In this document: piece by piece, positions 34,142 through 41,985 of the stretch
How positions within the stretch are numbered: the first letter of the stretch is position 1
How the letters are laid out: each line of letters starts with the position of its first letter
Source of the DNA: Deltaproteobacteria bacterium
Lineage (GTDB): Bacteria; Desulfobacterota; Binatia; UBA9968
DNA length: 64,000 bases
Assembly: GCA_016874755.1 (NCBI GenBank)
Contig: VGTH01000002.1
Coordinates: 124,501 to 188,500, forward strand
Reading direction: 5' to 3'
Position numbers and translations under genes: made by a program
The notes under the pieces: model-generated
Databases searched by the model: none
Told to the model about the DNA's origin: nothing
The model's input: the letters and a program-made list of their open reading frames with translations, nothing else

Positions 34142-35044
34142 ATGACTAAGATCGCCCAAACTAACCCGATGCCATGGCTTACCAAGATGCGGAGTTTCGC
34201 TAGCCTCGTGCGCTTTTCCCACACGGTCTTCGCGCTTCCCTTCGCCATGGCGTCGATCGTCTTGGCGTGGCCGCAGCATCCGGTCACGCTGCGCATGCTT
34301 TTCTGGATCGTTATTGCCATGGTCGGCGCGCGCACCGCGGCGATGGGATTCAATCGGTTGGTGGATCGAAAATTCGACGCTCTCAACCCGCGCACCAAGA
34401 ATTGGGAGCTGCCCCAGGGGAAAGTGAAAACTGGCGAGGCCGTTGTGTTGACGGTGCTCTCATCGACAGTTTTAATCCTCGCTTCCTTTCAGCTCAATTG
34501 GCTCTGTTTTGCACTTTCACCGCTCGCCTTGACCATCGTGTTTTTTTATTCCCTGACCAAACGGTTTACCTGGGCATCGCATATGTTTTTGGGCCTGGCC
34601 CTCGCCATCGCGCCGGTGGGTGCTTGGCTGGCTGTGGCACAGCCGCCTTTTGAATTGAAGGAGCTGCTGGTACCGATCTGCCTTGGTATGTCCGTGGTCT
34701 TTTGGCTGGCTGGCTTTGACATCATCTACTCGCTGCAAGACCGCGAGTTTGATAAGAAGATCGGTCTCCACTCGATTCCCGTTCGCTTCGGGGTGGCCAA
34801 GGCCCTCTTATTTTCCAGCGGCTTTCACGTCCTAACAGTACTTTTTCTGGTTTTGACTGGAATTGTTGCTGGGCGAGGCATTGTTTATTGGCTGGGCACC
34901 TTAGCGGTCGCCGCGGTCTTGTTTTGGGAGCACAAGATTGTTACGCCGAATGATCTTTCGCGCATCAATCGCGCGTTCTTTGATCTCAACGCCTATGTCA
35001 GCCTGGGTTATCTGCTCGCCACTCTCGGAGATGTGCTTCTGTGA
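34142..35044 (+). CDS. ubiA: UbiA-family prenyltransferase (UbiA/MqnP)
   Basis: A 300-residue membrane protein with about eight helices. Both aspartate-rich motifs are present: FNRLVDRKFDALNPRTKNW (residues about 60-80) and DIIYSLQDREFDKKIGLHSI (about 195-215). They bind the Mg-diphosphate of the polyprenyl donor. The ATG at 34142 is one base after the previous stop; a longer frame inside the upstream gene is not credible. The enzyme prenylates an aromatic acid in quinone synthesis. With the UbiD-type gene two places upstream it could serve ubiquinone or the futalosine menaquinone route. Confidence 0.9.
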   Translation: MTKIAQTNPMPWLTKMRSFASLVRFSHTVFALPFAMASIVLAWPQHPVTLRMLFWIVIAMVGARTAAMGFNRLVDRKFDALNPRTKNWELPQGKVKTGEAVVLTVLSSTVLILASFQLNWLCFALSPLALTIVFFYSLTKRFTWASHMFLGLALAIAPVGAWLAVAQPPFELKELLVPICLGMSVVFWLAGFDIIYSLQDREFDKKIGLHSIPVRFGVAKALLFSSGFHVLTVLFLVLTGIVAGRGIVYWLGTLAVAAVLFWEHKIVTPNDLSRINRAFFDLNAYVSLGYLLATLGDVLL

Positions 35045-35063
35045 CCCCCGTCGGATATAGGGC

Positions 35064-35849
35064 GTGAGCTCGGGTCTGTTCGCCACGCTGGTGGGCCTCG
35101 CGGGACTGGCCGGCTTCGGTGCCGGATTCATCGGCCTTGGCGGCGGCATTCTTTTGTTTCCGCTCTTGCTCTATCTGCCTCCTTACCTGGGCTTAGAGGC
35201 GATCGATGCCAAGACAGTCGCGGCGTTGGTTATTTCACAGGTTTTCTTTGCTGGACTGATTGGCGGGGTTGCCCACTGGCGCAAAGGTCGCGTCCACAAG
35301 AAACTGGCCGGCATCGGCGCGGTGGCTTCGGCGATTGGCTCATTCAGCGGCGGCGTGGCCTCGAAATGGGTTTCCGAGTGGCACCTGCTGCTGCTCTTCG
35401 GCATCATCACGATTGTTGCCGGTGCAGTGATGTTCTTGCCCGGTCCAACGGCTGCCCAGGAACAGGCTGAGATCAATGAAATTCCGATTCCGGTCATGTC
35501 GCTGGCCGTTATTTCGCTGGCCGTTGGAGCGGTTGTGGGTCTGCTTGGAGCGGGAAATTTTCTCTTCGTGCCGCTTTTGATCTTCGTGTTGAAGATCCCG
35601 ACTCGGGTCACCATCGGCAGCGCCCTTGTCATTCACGTCTTGAACGGTTTTACCGGCTTTCTCGGCAAGCTCATCACCGGCCAAGTGCCGTTTCTAATGA
35701 CTATTGCGGTGATCATTGGCGCTGGCCTCGGGGCGATTCTTGGCGAGAAGAGCCATAGCAAAGTCTCGCCACAAGCTTTGCGCTACGCTTATGCGGCGAT
35801 TATCGTGATCGTGGCGGCGCGCATTTGGACCACCCTGCTCTGGCCCTAG
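35064..35849 (+). CDS. TauE/SafE-family membrane permease
   Basis: A 261-residue protein from a GTG at 35064, with about eight membrane helices and the duplicated TauE/SafE motif: GFGAGFIGLGGGILLFPLLL in the first half and AVGAVVGLLGAGNFLFVPLL in the second. Members export sulfite or small organic sulfur and carboxylate anions. It follows ubiA by 19 bases on the same strand. The TAG stop lies inside the left end of the MITE-like element at 35846-36108. Confidence 0.88.
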   Translation: MSSGLFATLVGLAGLAGFGAGFIGLGGGILLFPLLLYLPPYLGLEAIDAKTVAALVISQVFFAGLIGGVAHWRKGRVHKKLAGIGAVASAIGSFSGGVASKWVSEWHLLLLFGIITIVAGAVMFLPGPTAAQEQAEINEIPIPVMSLAVISLAVGAVVGLLGAGNFLFVPLLIFVLKIPTRVTIGSALVIHVLNGFTGFLGKLITGQVPFLMTIAVIIGAGLGAILGEKSHSKVSPQALRYAYAAIIVIVAARIWTTLLWP

Positions 35850-36108
35850 CCCGAATTATTCATGCGACGGGGAAAACCCATGACACTGTGTCGATCGAAG
35901 TGGAACTCTGGAGGAGCGAAGGCATCAGCGCAGATCGTTCGGTTTGATTCCCCGATACTTGGCATCTCTTCGACCTTTTCACTGCGATTCGCAGCGCAGG
36001 GCGACCGCCGGTCGCCCCTACGAGGCGGCGTCGAAGCGGATATCTGTTGCCTTCGCTCCGGAAGAGTTTCACTTCGATCGCGTTGCAGCGATGAATAATC
36101 CGGGCTAG
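35846..36108. mobile_element. MITE-like element with long imperfect inverted ends and a GGGCGACC core
   Basis: Ends CTAGCCCGAATTATTCAT (35846-35863) and ATGAATAATCCGGGCTAG (36091-36108) are inverted repeats with one mismatch over 18 bases. Pairing resumes inside: CGATCGAAGTGGAACTCT on the left matches CGATCGAAGTGAAACTCT read from the right, followed on both sides by GGAGCGAAGGCA. The centre holds GGGCGACCG / CGGTCGCCC (35999-36017), itself a dispersed palindrome type. The whole 263 bases can fold on itself. No transposase is encoded. With its flanks it accounts for the 420-base gap between the permease and the next lipoprotein gene. Confidence 0.75.
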
Positions 36109-36209
36109 GCATTTGCGCTTGTTTCAATCCACTCGTGCTGCTTCCCGCGTAAATATTCCATAGGCGGATGCTCGAAGAAGCGGCCTTGGGAGACCGCTCC
36201 ACATGGGTC

Positions 36210-36238
36210 TTTTGAACCCTTTACTTGTGCGGTATGAT
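36210..36238 (+). promoter_or_regulatory. Possible promoter of the TPR lipoprotein gene
   Basis: TTTTGAAC followed 15-17 bases later by TATGAT (36233-36238), ahead of AGAGGAGG and the ATG at 36270. The -10 box is good, the -35 box and spacing are mediocre. Confidence 0.35.
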
Positions 36239-36269
36239 TTTTAACGAAATCAACTTCAGAGGAGGCACT

Positions 36270-36899
36270 ATGAAACGGACACACTTGTTTGGCCTGTTGG
36301 CGGTTTTGTTCGGCGTCGCCGGCTGTGCTTCTTTTCAAGCAGCCGGTGAAGCACAGCGCGGTAGACCGCAGCTCATATTCGGTGATCCAAAAGTCGCGCT
36401 GGCCCATTTTCAACGCGCCTCTGAGTTGGATAGCGGTTACGTTAAGCGTTTCCGCGCTTTCGACGAGGGCGTGTGGACCTACGTTGGCCGCGCCAACTAT
36501 GCCGCCGGGCGTCTCCCCGAGGCGCGCCAAGCGCTCGACCGCGCTATCTCGATGAATCGCAATGATAACCTCGCCCGCCTCTATCTGGGTTTAGTTTTGA
36601 CGAAGGGTGAGGATCGCACCGCAGGCCTGCGCGAGATTGAGGGCGGCATGAAAGGTATCTACAACGACTTGGAATACATTACCGCCAACACTCACTATGG
36701 CCAATTTTGGGACCCGCGCCGCGAGATACGCTCGGAGATCGAGACCAACCTACGACTGATCTCGGGCAAAGACGCCGATCTCAAGCGCATCGTCGAGAAC
36801 GGGGAGTGGGTCGGCAGGAGCCTCGAAGAAGAAGCAGATCGAGCGCAGCGTGACGAGCGTGAAGATCAAACTCGCGACGGTGACAACGGCCGGCGTTAG
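36270..36899 (+). CDS. TPR-containing lipoprotein of unknown function
   Basis: A 209-residue protein from the ATG at 36270, seven bases after GAGGAGG. MKRTHLFGLLAVLFGVAGC is a lipoprotein signal with the lipid-anchored Cys at 19. Residues about 50-130 carry one or two TPR-like units (VWTYVGRANYAAGRLPEARQ and LARLYLGLVLTKGEDRTAGL). The segment FWDPRREIRSEIETNLRLIS resembles a segment in the convergent protein at 36971, so the two may be paralogues. The C-terminal 25 residues are strongly charged and probably disordered. Envelope scaffolding is plausible; no function is known. Confidence 0.78.
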   Translation: MKRTHLFGLLAVLFGVAGCASFQAAGEAQRGRPQLIFGDPKVALAHFQRASELDSGYVKRFRAFDEGVWTYVGRANYAAGRLPEARQALDRAISMNRNDNLARLYLGLVLTKGEDRTAGLREIEGGMKGIYNDLEYITANTHYGQFWDPRREIRSEIETNLRLISGKDADLKRIVENGEWVGRSLEEEADRAQRDEREDQTRDGDNGRR

Positions 36900-36970
36900 A
36901 AACTCTCCGAACCAAGATTGTCAGTGGTGCGAAAAACGGACTGCCACCGCTTGCTCAGATAGGCAAACGA

Positions 36971-37573
36971 TCAGCGGTCTCGCTGCTGCTGGCGCGGTTT
37001 ATTGATTCTTTGAAAGTTTTCCTCTTCGTCCATGCGCGCCAATAGCACTTCCGTGGCGCGCAGGACATCCTGTTTAAAATCCACACCTTTGGCGATTACC
37101 AAAGCACAGCGCCGCAGTTCGGTGCGCACCTGGTTGTTGCTATCCCAATCTTCGTATTCGCGATAACCGCGTACCGAAACCCTGCTCAACTGAGTGATGG
37201 CACCTTTTAACGACTCCATGCCGCGGTGGTTGTCGTTCAGCCTTAATTGCGTAAGTCCTAGCGTAAGCCAGGCGATCTCGTCGTCCTTGTTGACCGCCAA
37301 GGCACGCTGCAAGATAACATGGGCATCGGCGTACCGTTCCTGCCGGTAATAAGCCCTCCCCAGGAGGGTCAGGCTATCTTTATACGTCGGATCTTCGCGC
37401 ACGACGTTTTCCAGCGCGCCGACAGCCCGATCCATATCGCCTCCACGTCCGCGCAGAAACTGATCACGGCCCTCCAGATAGCGCCCCGACAGACCCAGCC
37501 TTGGAATCGCATGGGTGCAGGCGACAACGTGAAGCATCATGAGCAACATCAAGAAACAGGCTTTTGCGACCAT
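36971..37573 (-). CDS. TPR-containing lipoprotein, convergent relative of 36270
   Basis: A 200-residue protein from the ATG at 37573 (AAGGAG ten bases upstream; the frame continues further up without support). MVAKACFLMLLMMLHVVAC is a lipoprotein signal with Cys at 19. Two or three TPR units follow (KDSLTLLGRAYYRQERYADA and IAWLTLGLTQLRLNDNHRGM). The later segment EDWDSNNQVRTELRRCALVI parallels FWDPRREIRSEIETNLRLIS of the 36270 protein. The tail is Gln/Arg-rich. Function unknown. Confidence 0.76.
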   Translation of the reverse strand: MVAKACFLMLLMMLHVVACTHAIPRLGLSGRYLEGRDQFLRGRGGDMDRAVGALENVVREDPTYKDSLTLLGRAYYRQERYADAHVILQRALAVNKDDEIAWLTLGLTQLRLNDNHRGMESLKGAITQLSRVSVRGYREYEDWDSNNQVRTELRRCALVIAKGVDFKQDVLRATEVLLARMDEEENFQRINKPRQQQRDR

Positions 37574-37620
37574 CGCCGGTGAACTCCTTGGAAAACCAAG
37601 ACTAAGATATTCGGCGGACA

Positions 37621-37655
37621 AAAAAAAGGGGGGCGCAAGGCTCCCCTTTTTTGGT
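37621..37655 (-). terminator. Rho-independent terminator, minus strand
   Basis: On the minus strand GGGGAGC and GCCCCCC form a stem with one mismatch and a 5-base loop, flanked by A6 and followed by T7. It lies just past the stop of the decayed outer-membrane gene at 37671, so it was that gene's terminator; the flanking A-run lets it work on the plus strand too. Confidence 0.85.
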
Positions 37656-37670
37656 TGAAGGTTTATGTTT

Positions 37671-38187
37671 CTAGAACGAGAAGCGGAAGTTCATCTGCAA
37701 GTCGGTCCAGTCGCAACCTTTGCCGCGAGTCGATCCTCCCGCGCCGCTGCATCCCGCGTTCTCTTGCGCCCCTCGACGACCGCTGCGCAGGTTCGATGCG
37801 TCGTAACACAGAACTGAGCCGCCGACGCTGATGCGGTTGGGCAAAAAGTACCATAAGTTCCACTCGCGGATCAGCACCCGGTTTCGTGAGAACTCGCCGC
37901 CCGCCGCGCAGTTGCCGGTAGACGCTGACCGCCATCTCACCGTCCATGCCGAACGCCACGGGAGGCAACCAGGGGTTGATCTGCTCAAAATGCACCTGCA
38001 TCTGGCCGCGCTGCAACTCGGTGGCTCCACCGAAGCCGTCATTGTCGTAGCGCAGGTTGATCTCATAGAAACAGTTGTTGACGCATTAGTTGAACTGCGA
38101 GCGGAAGCGCCGCCCCTCGACTTCGCCGTTGGTTCGGGTTGTTAGCGTTTTTTGGGCGCGCTTGGCATTGCGAGCATTCTGTGGCAT
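37671..38187 (-). pseudogene. Decayed outer-membrane beta-barrel protein, C-terminal part
   Basis: Two minus frames together give a barrel-like protein: CVNNCFYEINLRYDNDGFGG, QMQVHFEQINPWLPPVAFGM, then after a frame change near 37895-37908 NRVLIREWNLWYFLPNRISV and finally CDWTDLQMNFRFSF-stop. The alternating pattern and the terminal Phe are signs of an outer-membrane barrel. Two lesions are visible: a TAA at 38086-38088 where a Tyr codon would fit (FN-stop-CVNN) and a frameshift in the GC run GGCGGGCGGCGAG. The frame is open upstream to 38187 but no signal peptide is found, so the 5' part is gone. A proper terminator still follows. Protein family not recognised. Confidence 0.72.
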
Positions 38188-38199
38188 CTAAAGCCAGCG

Positions 38200-38658
38200 A
38201 TGAACCGAAAGACGACGGCTTGCCTGCACGGGGTGCTGTTTTGCCTATACGCAACCGCGGGTTGCGCGCCCCGGATCACGTCCTCGGAACCGCTCGCTGG
38301 CCGGCCTGGCGCGAAAGTCGATTTACCGATGCAATATCTGGTGGGCTGGCCACGGGTTGAGATAGGCGGCAAAATGATGGACTGGCCGCAGCTAAAGTTG
38401 ATGGCGCAAAAACCAGAGCGCCAACATGTTCCCGGAGAAGAGCTCATTTGGATCGAGGACAAAGTACTCCAGTTCACGGTTCCCGATTTGCCGCCCGGCG
38501 AGTACACCGTCACGATCCACGACGACAAAGGCCCTCCTGGTGATCTGATCTACTCCTTCCTCGAAACCACAGCCTACGTTATCTTTCCGCCGGTGTGGCC
38601 GTTTCTCTTCCGCGCCAATCAAGCGCAGACGACCCTACGTGTGCTGCCCGGGCAGTAA
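38200..38658 (+). CDS. Small lipoprotein, possible Ig/TIG-like domain
   Basis: A 152-residue protein. The ATG at 38200 opens a lipoprotein signal MNRKTTACLHGVLFCLYATA-GC. The mature part contains PLAGRPGAKVDLPMQYLVGW, GEELIWIEDKVLQFTVPDLP and PGEYTVTIHDDKGPPGDLIY, a pattern of short beta strands reminiscent of an IPT/TIG or bacterial Ig fold. It ends with a hydrophobic segment (TTAYVIFPPVWPFLF). No specific family is recognised. It lies upstream of the bamD-like gene on the same strand, with its own spacing and a repeat between, so it need not be co-transcribed. Confidence 0.7.
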   Translation: MNRKTTACLHGVLFCLYATAGCAPRITSSEPLAGRPGAKVDLPMQYLVGWPRVEIGGKMMDWPQLKLMAQKPERQHVPGEELIWIEDKVLQFTVPDLPPGEYTVTIHDDKGPPGDLIYSFLETTAYVIFPPVWPFLFRANQAQTTLRVLPGQ

Positions 38659-38728
38659 ACGCAAAGGGCATGGCGTAAAGAGCCCGCACGGATTGCACAG
38701 TCTGCCTCTTACCGCTCTGCCCTTTGCA
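38657..38728. repeat. Intergenic palindrome, GCAAAGGGCA family
   Basis: Left arm AACGCAAAGGGCATGGCGTA then AAGAG; right arm CTCTTACCGCTCTGCCCTTT then GCAC. The imperfect inverted arms overlap the stop of the small lipoprotein gene. Confidence 0.7.
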
Positions 38729-38740
38729 CATCTCCAGATT

Positions 38741-38768
38741 CTTGACTCCCCCGCTTTGTCGCGTACTA
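38741..38768 (+). promoter_or_regulatory. Sigma-70-type promoter of the bamD-like gene
   Basis: TTGACT (38741-38746), a 16-base spacer and TACTAT (38763-38768). Transcription would start near 38775, leaving a leader of about 25 bases with CGGAGTC before the ATG at 38801. Confidence 0.6.
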
Positions 38769-38800
38769 TGAGGCGAATAAGCCTAACGAGCGGAGTCTCT

Positions 38801-40702
38801 ATGCGAACGAGAATCACAGCAAGCCTGCTGATCGCGTTTTCTTGCGCCGGTTGTTCGATGCCGTCGATGCCCTCATTGCCGTGGTCAAGTCCGGCGCTGG
38901 AAGCAAATCGCACGGCCGAAACGCTGTACGCTGACGGCATGCGCTATTTCAAGGAAAAGCGCTATGCTCGCGCCATCGATGCGTTATCGAGGATCAAAAC
39001 CGACCACCCTTTCAGTCCGCTCTTGACCGACGCTGAATTGAAAATCGCCGACGCGCATTATTTGAATCAGCAATATCCGGAAGCCATCACCGCGTTCAAA
39101 GAGTTTCAGTCGCTCCATCCTAACAACGAGAATATTCCGTTCGTTGTCTATCGCCTCGGTCAAGCTCATTTCGATCAATTTACCAGCACCGATCGCGAGC
39201 AAAAAAATACCGAGATTGCCAAAGGCTATTTCGAAACCGTAGTTAATAACTACGGCAAATCGCCATACGCGCCGCAGGCGCGAGAGAAGCTTGCCAAGTG
39301 CATCGAGTATCTCTCTGAATATGAATTTAACGTCGCCAACTTTTACTTTCAGCAAGAAAAGTATCCCGCGGCGCGCGACCGCTTCGAGGAAATCGTGCGC
39401 AAGTACAACCGCACACCGGCGGCCGAGAAAAGCCTTTTTTATCTAGGTGAAAGTTATCGCAAAGAGAAAAATAACAGTCGCGCGGCGCTCGCCTACGAAG
39501 CGCTCGTGCAACACTACCCTGAAGGCAAATTCGCCCGCGAAGCAAAAACCCAATTGGCGCAGCTCGATAAAGACCGCCAAGACCCCTTGGCCATGCTGCT
39601 GATGCGCGATCGCCGCGCCGGGGCGACCAGTGCGGCGGATGTGCCTCAGGAGATCGCGCGGCCCAAGGAAATTCCTAACCTCGTCGCTAAGACGGACGTC
39701 GTCCACGAGGAGCCCGGACAACAAAAAGGGGGTTTTCGCCGCGTAGTCGACAAGATCAACCCATTCAGCAGCTCAGACGACGGCAATAAAAAAGTCGAGG
39801 AGAAAAAACCCGAAAGCGCCATCGACCTGCTCGCCAAGCGCAAGGCCGCTGAAAAAGAATCTCCGGGCATGCTCTCGCGCCTTTGGCCCTTCGGTTCTGA
39901 CGAGAAAAAAGAGACCAAAAAAACTCCCGACGCCAATAACACCCAACTGGTCGATCAGGTCGACAAAAACTTGCAGGGCAAGGGCGTCGATGCAAAGATT
40001 CAAACCGCAGCGCTCAGCGCCCCGGCGAATGATATCGCTAAAATCGCCCAAGCCCCACGACAGCAGCCGAGCGATACGAGCAAGCTTGTCGGCGACATCG
40101 ACGCCAGTTTGAAAAAGAGCGGCGCGCCAGTCAACCAACTACCGGCGCCGCCGGAAGCAGCACCGGTGTTTCGCAATCCAGCCGCGGCGCAAGCTGCCGT
40201 GGCAAGCGCGACCAAGGCCGCGGAAGCGCCAAAGAGTGCGGGTGCGAGCAGTCTGCTAGGCAACATCGACCAGAAGTTAAAAAGCCAGGGCGTCGAGTCC
40301 GCCAAGTTCGAGCCGCCGCCGCAAATCAAGCCCGATACTGCCAGGCAGGATACACCGAGAAGGGTTGAACTCGAACCGAAGATACCCTTGGAGAAGGGAC
40401 CGCTATTTCTGACGCCAGCCCAAGTCCCAGCCCAAGATAAAGCTGCCTTAGCTCAAACCCCGGCCACCGACGAGAGAAAGGGCGCACTGGCGGAACAAAA
40501 ACCAACGGAGCCAAGCGGACGCGATTTCGCAAGAAGCTTGGTCAAAGGTCCAAGCCTTGTCACCCAAGCGCCGCCAGCCAATCAAAAGCCGGCGGAGACG
40601 AAACCGGCCGCCAGCAGGGGCGAGGAGAGCAAAGGCGCCTTCGATCAACTCAAGCAAGACATCGATTCGATCGGCAGGGCGCTCAATCCGTTCCGTTGGT
40701 AG
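38801..40702 (+). CDS. bamD: BamD-type outer-membrane assembly lipoprotein with a long disordered tail
   Basis: A 633-residue lipoprotein (ATG 38801, GGAG five bases upstream; lipobox LLIAFSCAGC). Residues about 35-255 are the five-TPR BamD/YfiO domain: AETLYADGMRYFKEKRYARA, FSPLLTDAELKIADAHYLNQ, YPEAITAFKEFQSLHPNNEN and AEKSLFYLGESYRKEKNNSR. BamD scaffolds the BAM complex that inserts outer-membrane proteins. Usual BamD is about 245 residues; here some 375 extra residues rich in Lys, Ala, Pro and Glu follow. They hold three related motifs: LVDQVDKNLQGKGVDAK (about 382), LVGDIDASLKKSGAPV (about 427) and LLGNIDQKLKSQGVESAK (about 485), and a last one near FDQLKQDIDSIGRALNPFRW at the C-terminus. 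The tail could bind peptidoglycan or BAM partners; that is inference. Confidence 0.85.
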   Translation: MRTRITASLLIAFSCAGCSMPSMPSLPWSSPALEANRTAETLYADGMRYFKEKRYARAIDALSRIKTDHPFSPLLTDAELKIADAHYLNQQYPEAITAFKEFQSLHPNNENIPFVVYRLGQAHFDQFTSTDREQKNTEIAKGYFETVVNNYGKSPYAPQAREKLAKCIEYLSEYEFNVANFYFQQEKYPAARDRFEEIVRKYNRTPAAEKSLFYLGESYRKEKNNSRAALAYEALVQHYPEGKFAREAKTQLAQLDKDRQDPLAMLLMRDRRAGATSAADVPQEIARPKEIPNLVAKTDVVHEEPGQQKGGFRRVVDKINPFSSSDDGNKKVEEKKPESAIDLLAKRKAAEKESPGMLSRLWPFGSDEKKETKKTPDANNTQLVDQVDKNLQGKGVDAKIQTAALSAPANDIAKIAQAPRQQPSDTSKLVGDIDASLKKSGAPVNQLPAPPEAAPVFRNPAAAQAAVASATKAAEAPKSAGASSLLGNIDQKLKSQGVESAKFEPPPQIKPDTARQDTPRRVELEPKIPLEKGPLFLTPAQVPAQDKAALAQTPATDERKGALAEQKPTEPSGRDFARSLVKGPSLVTQAPPANQKPAETKPAASRGEESKGAFDQLKQDIDSIGRALNPFRW

Positions 40703-40738
40703 GCTGGGCCACAGAAACGACCCGCCGGTCACCGGGGT

Positions 40739-41893
40739 CTAACGCGGCTGCGGTTTGGCAACCGTCACGCGGACCTTGCTCTGCGGCGCCAACCTTTCCG
40801 GCGCGCTCACGACGACCGATTGATGCTCCTCAAGGCCGTCGACAACCTCACTCATACCGTCTCGATACGCGCGCACGGTAACCGGGACCGCTTCGGCTTG
40901 CCCGGTATCGGTTACGACATAGACGAGGGTTTTGCTTTCGCCGCGCACCAGCGCGCCACTCGGAACTAGAAGGGCATCGCGGTTGCCATCGGACTTCAGC
41001 AAATAGGAAACCCCCATCCAAGGACGTAGCTGGCGCTGTCTATTCGGCACTTGAATTTCGGCAACCCGTTCTTTGGCATCGAAAAGCACAACTTGCCCCT
41101 GGAAAACTTTTTCCGCCAATTCTTGTGCCGTGACAACCACACCCATGCCTTTGCGCACCACTAGCGCTTCTTTCTCAGAAAGTTTGAGCGATAGCTTCAA
41201 CGGATCGACCACCGCGACGCTTAGAATTGGCCAGTTGTTCTGCACGTAGGCGTTCGCCTCAGCGAACACATCGGTCACCACACCCGTCAACGGGGCCGTC
41301 ACCAACGGGGCTTTGAGCACGTAGCGCAATTGGGCCAGAATCGCTTCCTGTTGATCCATTTGATTCTTTACCAGGTCCCTTTCAGCACGCGCGGTCTCAA
41401 GCAGCGTTTTGGCGCTGCCCAGCTCTTTTTTGGCGATCAGATCGCGGCCGAAAAGATCACGGAGTTTTTCCAGCTGCTTTTCAGCCTCTACCAAGCGCGC
41501 TTCTTTTTCGCGCAGGGGCGCCTGCAGATCGCGGATTGTCGACTCGACTTGCTCGAGCCGCTTTCTCGCCTCGCCGATCTTGAAAGTGACAACCGCTTGC
41601 CCGGCGGCAATCGTATCGCCAATCTTGAAGTTTAATTTGTCGATGTAGCCTGAAACCGGCGAGAGGGCCTGCTCCTCGCGCACTGGCAATAGCTCGCCAG
41701 TGGCAGCGATCTCGAAGGGGATCGAAACTTTTCTGACCGGCTCGACCGTAACGGTGGGAATGACTTCTTGCCGGACCGGCGCAGCACCGGATTTATTGAA
41801 ATTGACAAGCTCCAGCAGTTCAGCACGCTGGCTGATGAGCGCAATCACCACGACCAGCGCGAGAAACCACCATCCTAAAAACCAATTCGCCAT
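40739..41893 (-). CDS. RND efflux periplasmic adaptor, second copy
   Basis: A 384-residue membrane fusion protein. ATG 41893 (MANWFLGWWFLALVVVIALI, a membrane anchor) is preferred over a TTG at 41908; neither has a good ribosome site. The lipoyl halves are ALSPVSGYIDKLNFKIGDTI and KAPLVTAPLTGVVTDVFAEA, with an alpha-helical hairpin between (VESTIRDLQAPLREKEARLV). It closes a four-gene minus-strand run after the RND pump at 41986, 92 bases away. Having a second adaptor besides the one at 45234 suggests alternative or mixed adaptor complexes. Confidence 0.87.
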   Translation of the reverse strand: MANWFLGWWFLALVVVIALISQRAELLELVNFNKSGAAPVRQEVIPTVTVEPVRKVSIPFEIAATGELLPVREEQALSPVSGYIDKLNFKIGDTIAAGQAVVTFKIGEARKRLEQVESTIRDLQAPLREKEARLVEAEKQLEKLRDLFGRDLIAKKELGSAKTLLETARAERDLVKNQMDQQEAILAQLRYVLKAPLVTAPLTGVVTDVFAEANAYVQNNWPILSVAVVDPLKLSLKLSEKEALVVRKGMGVVVTAQELAEKVFQGQVVLFDAKERVAEIQVPNRQRQLRPWMGVSYLLKSDGNRDALLVPSGALVRGESKTLVYVVTDTGQAEAVPVTVRAYRDGMSEVVDGLEEHQSVVVSAPERLAPQSKVRVTVAKPQPR

Positions 41894-41985
41894 TTGCGCG
41901 CAGCCCAAAGCAATAGACTAGCAAGCGCGGGGCAGCAAAGCGACCCTATCGCTTGACCGCCGCGCCGAAATTACAGGATTGCGCG

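Noticed and set aside
35862-36098. Small open frames on both strands between the permease and lipoprotein genes
   Set aside because: They lie wholly inside the inverted-repeat element and encode similar strings from both strands because of its symmetry.
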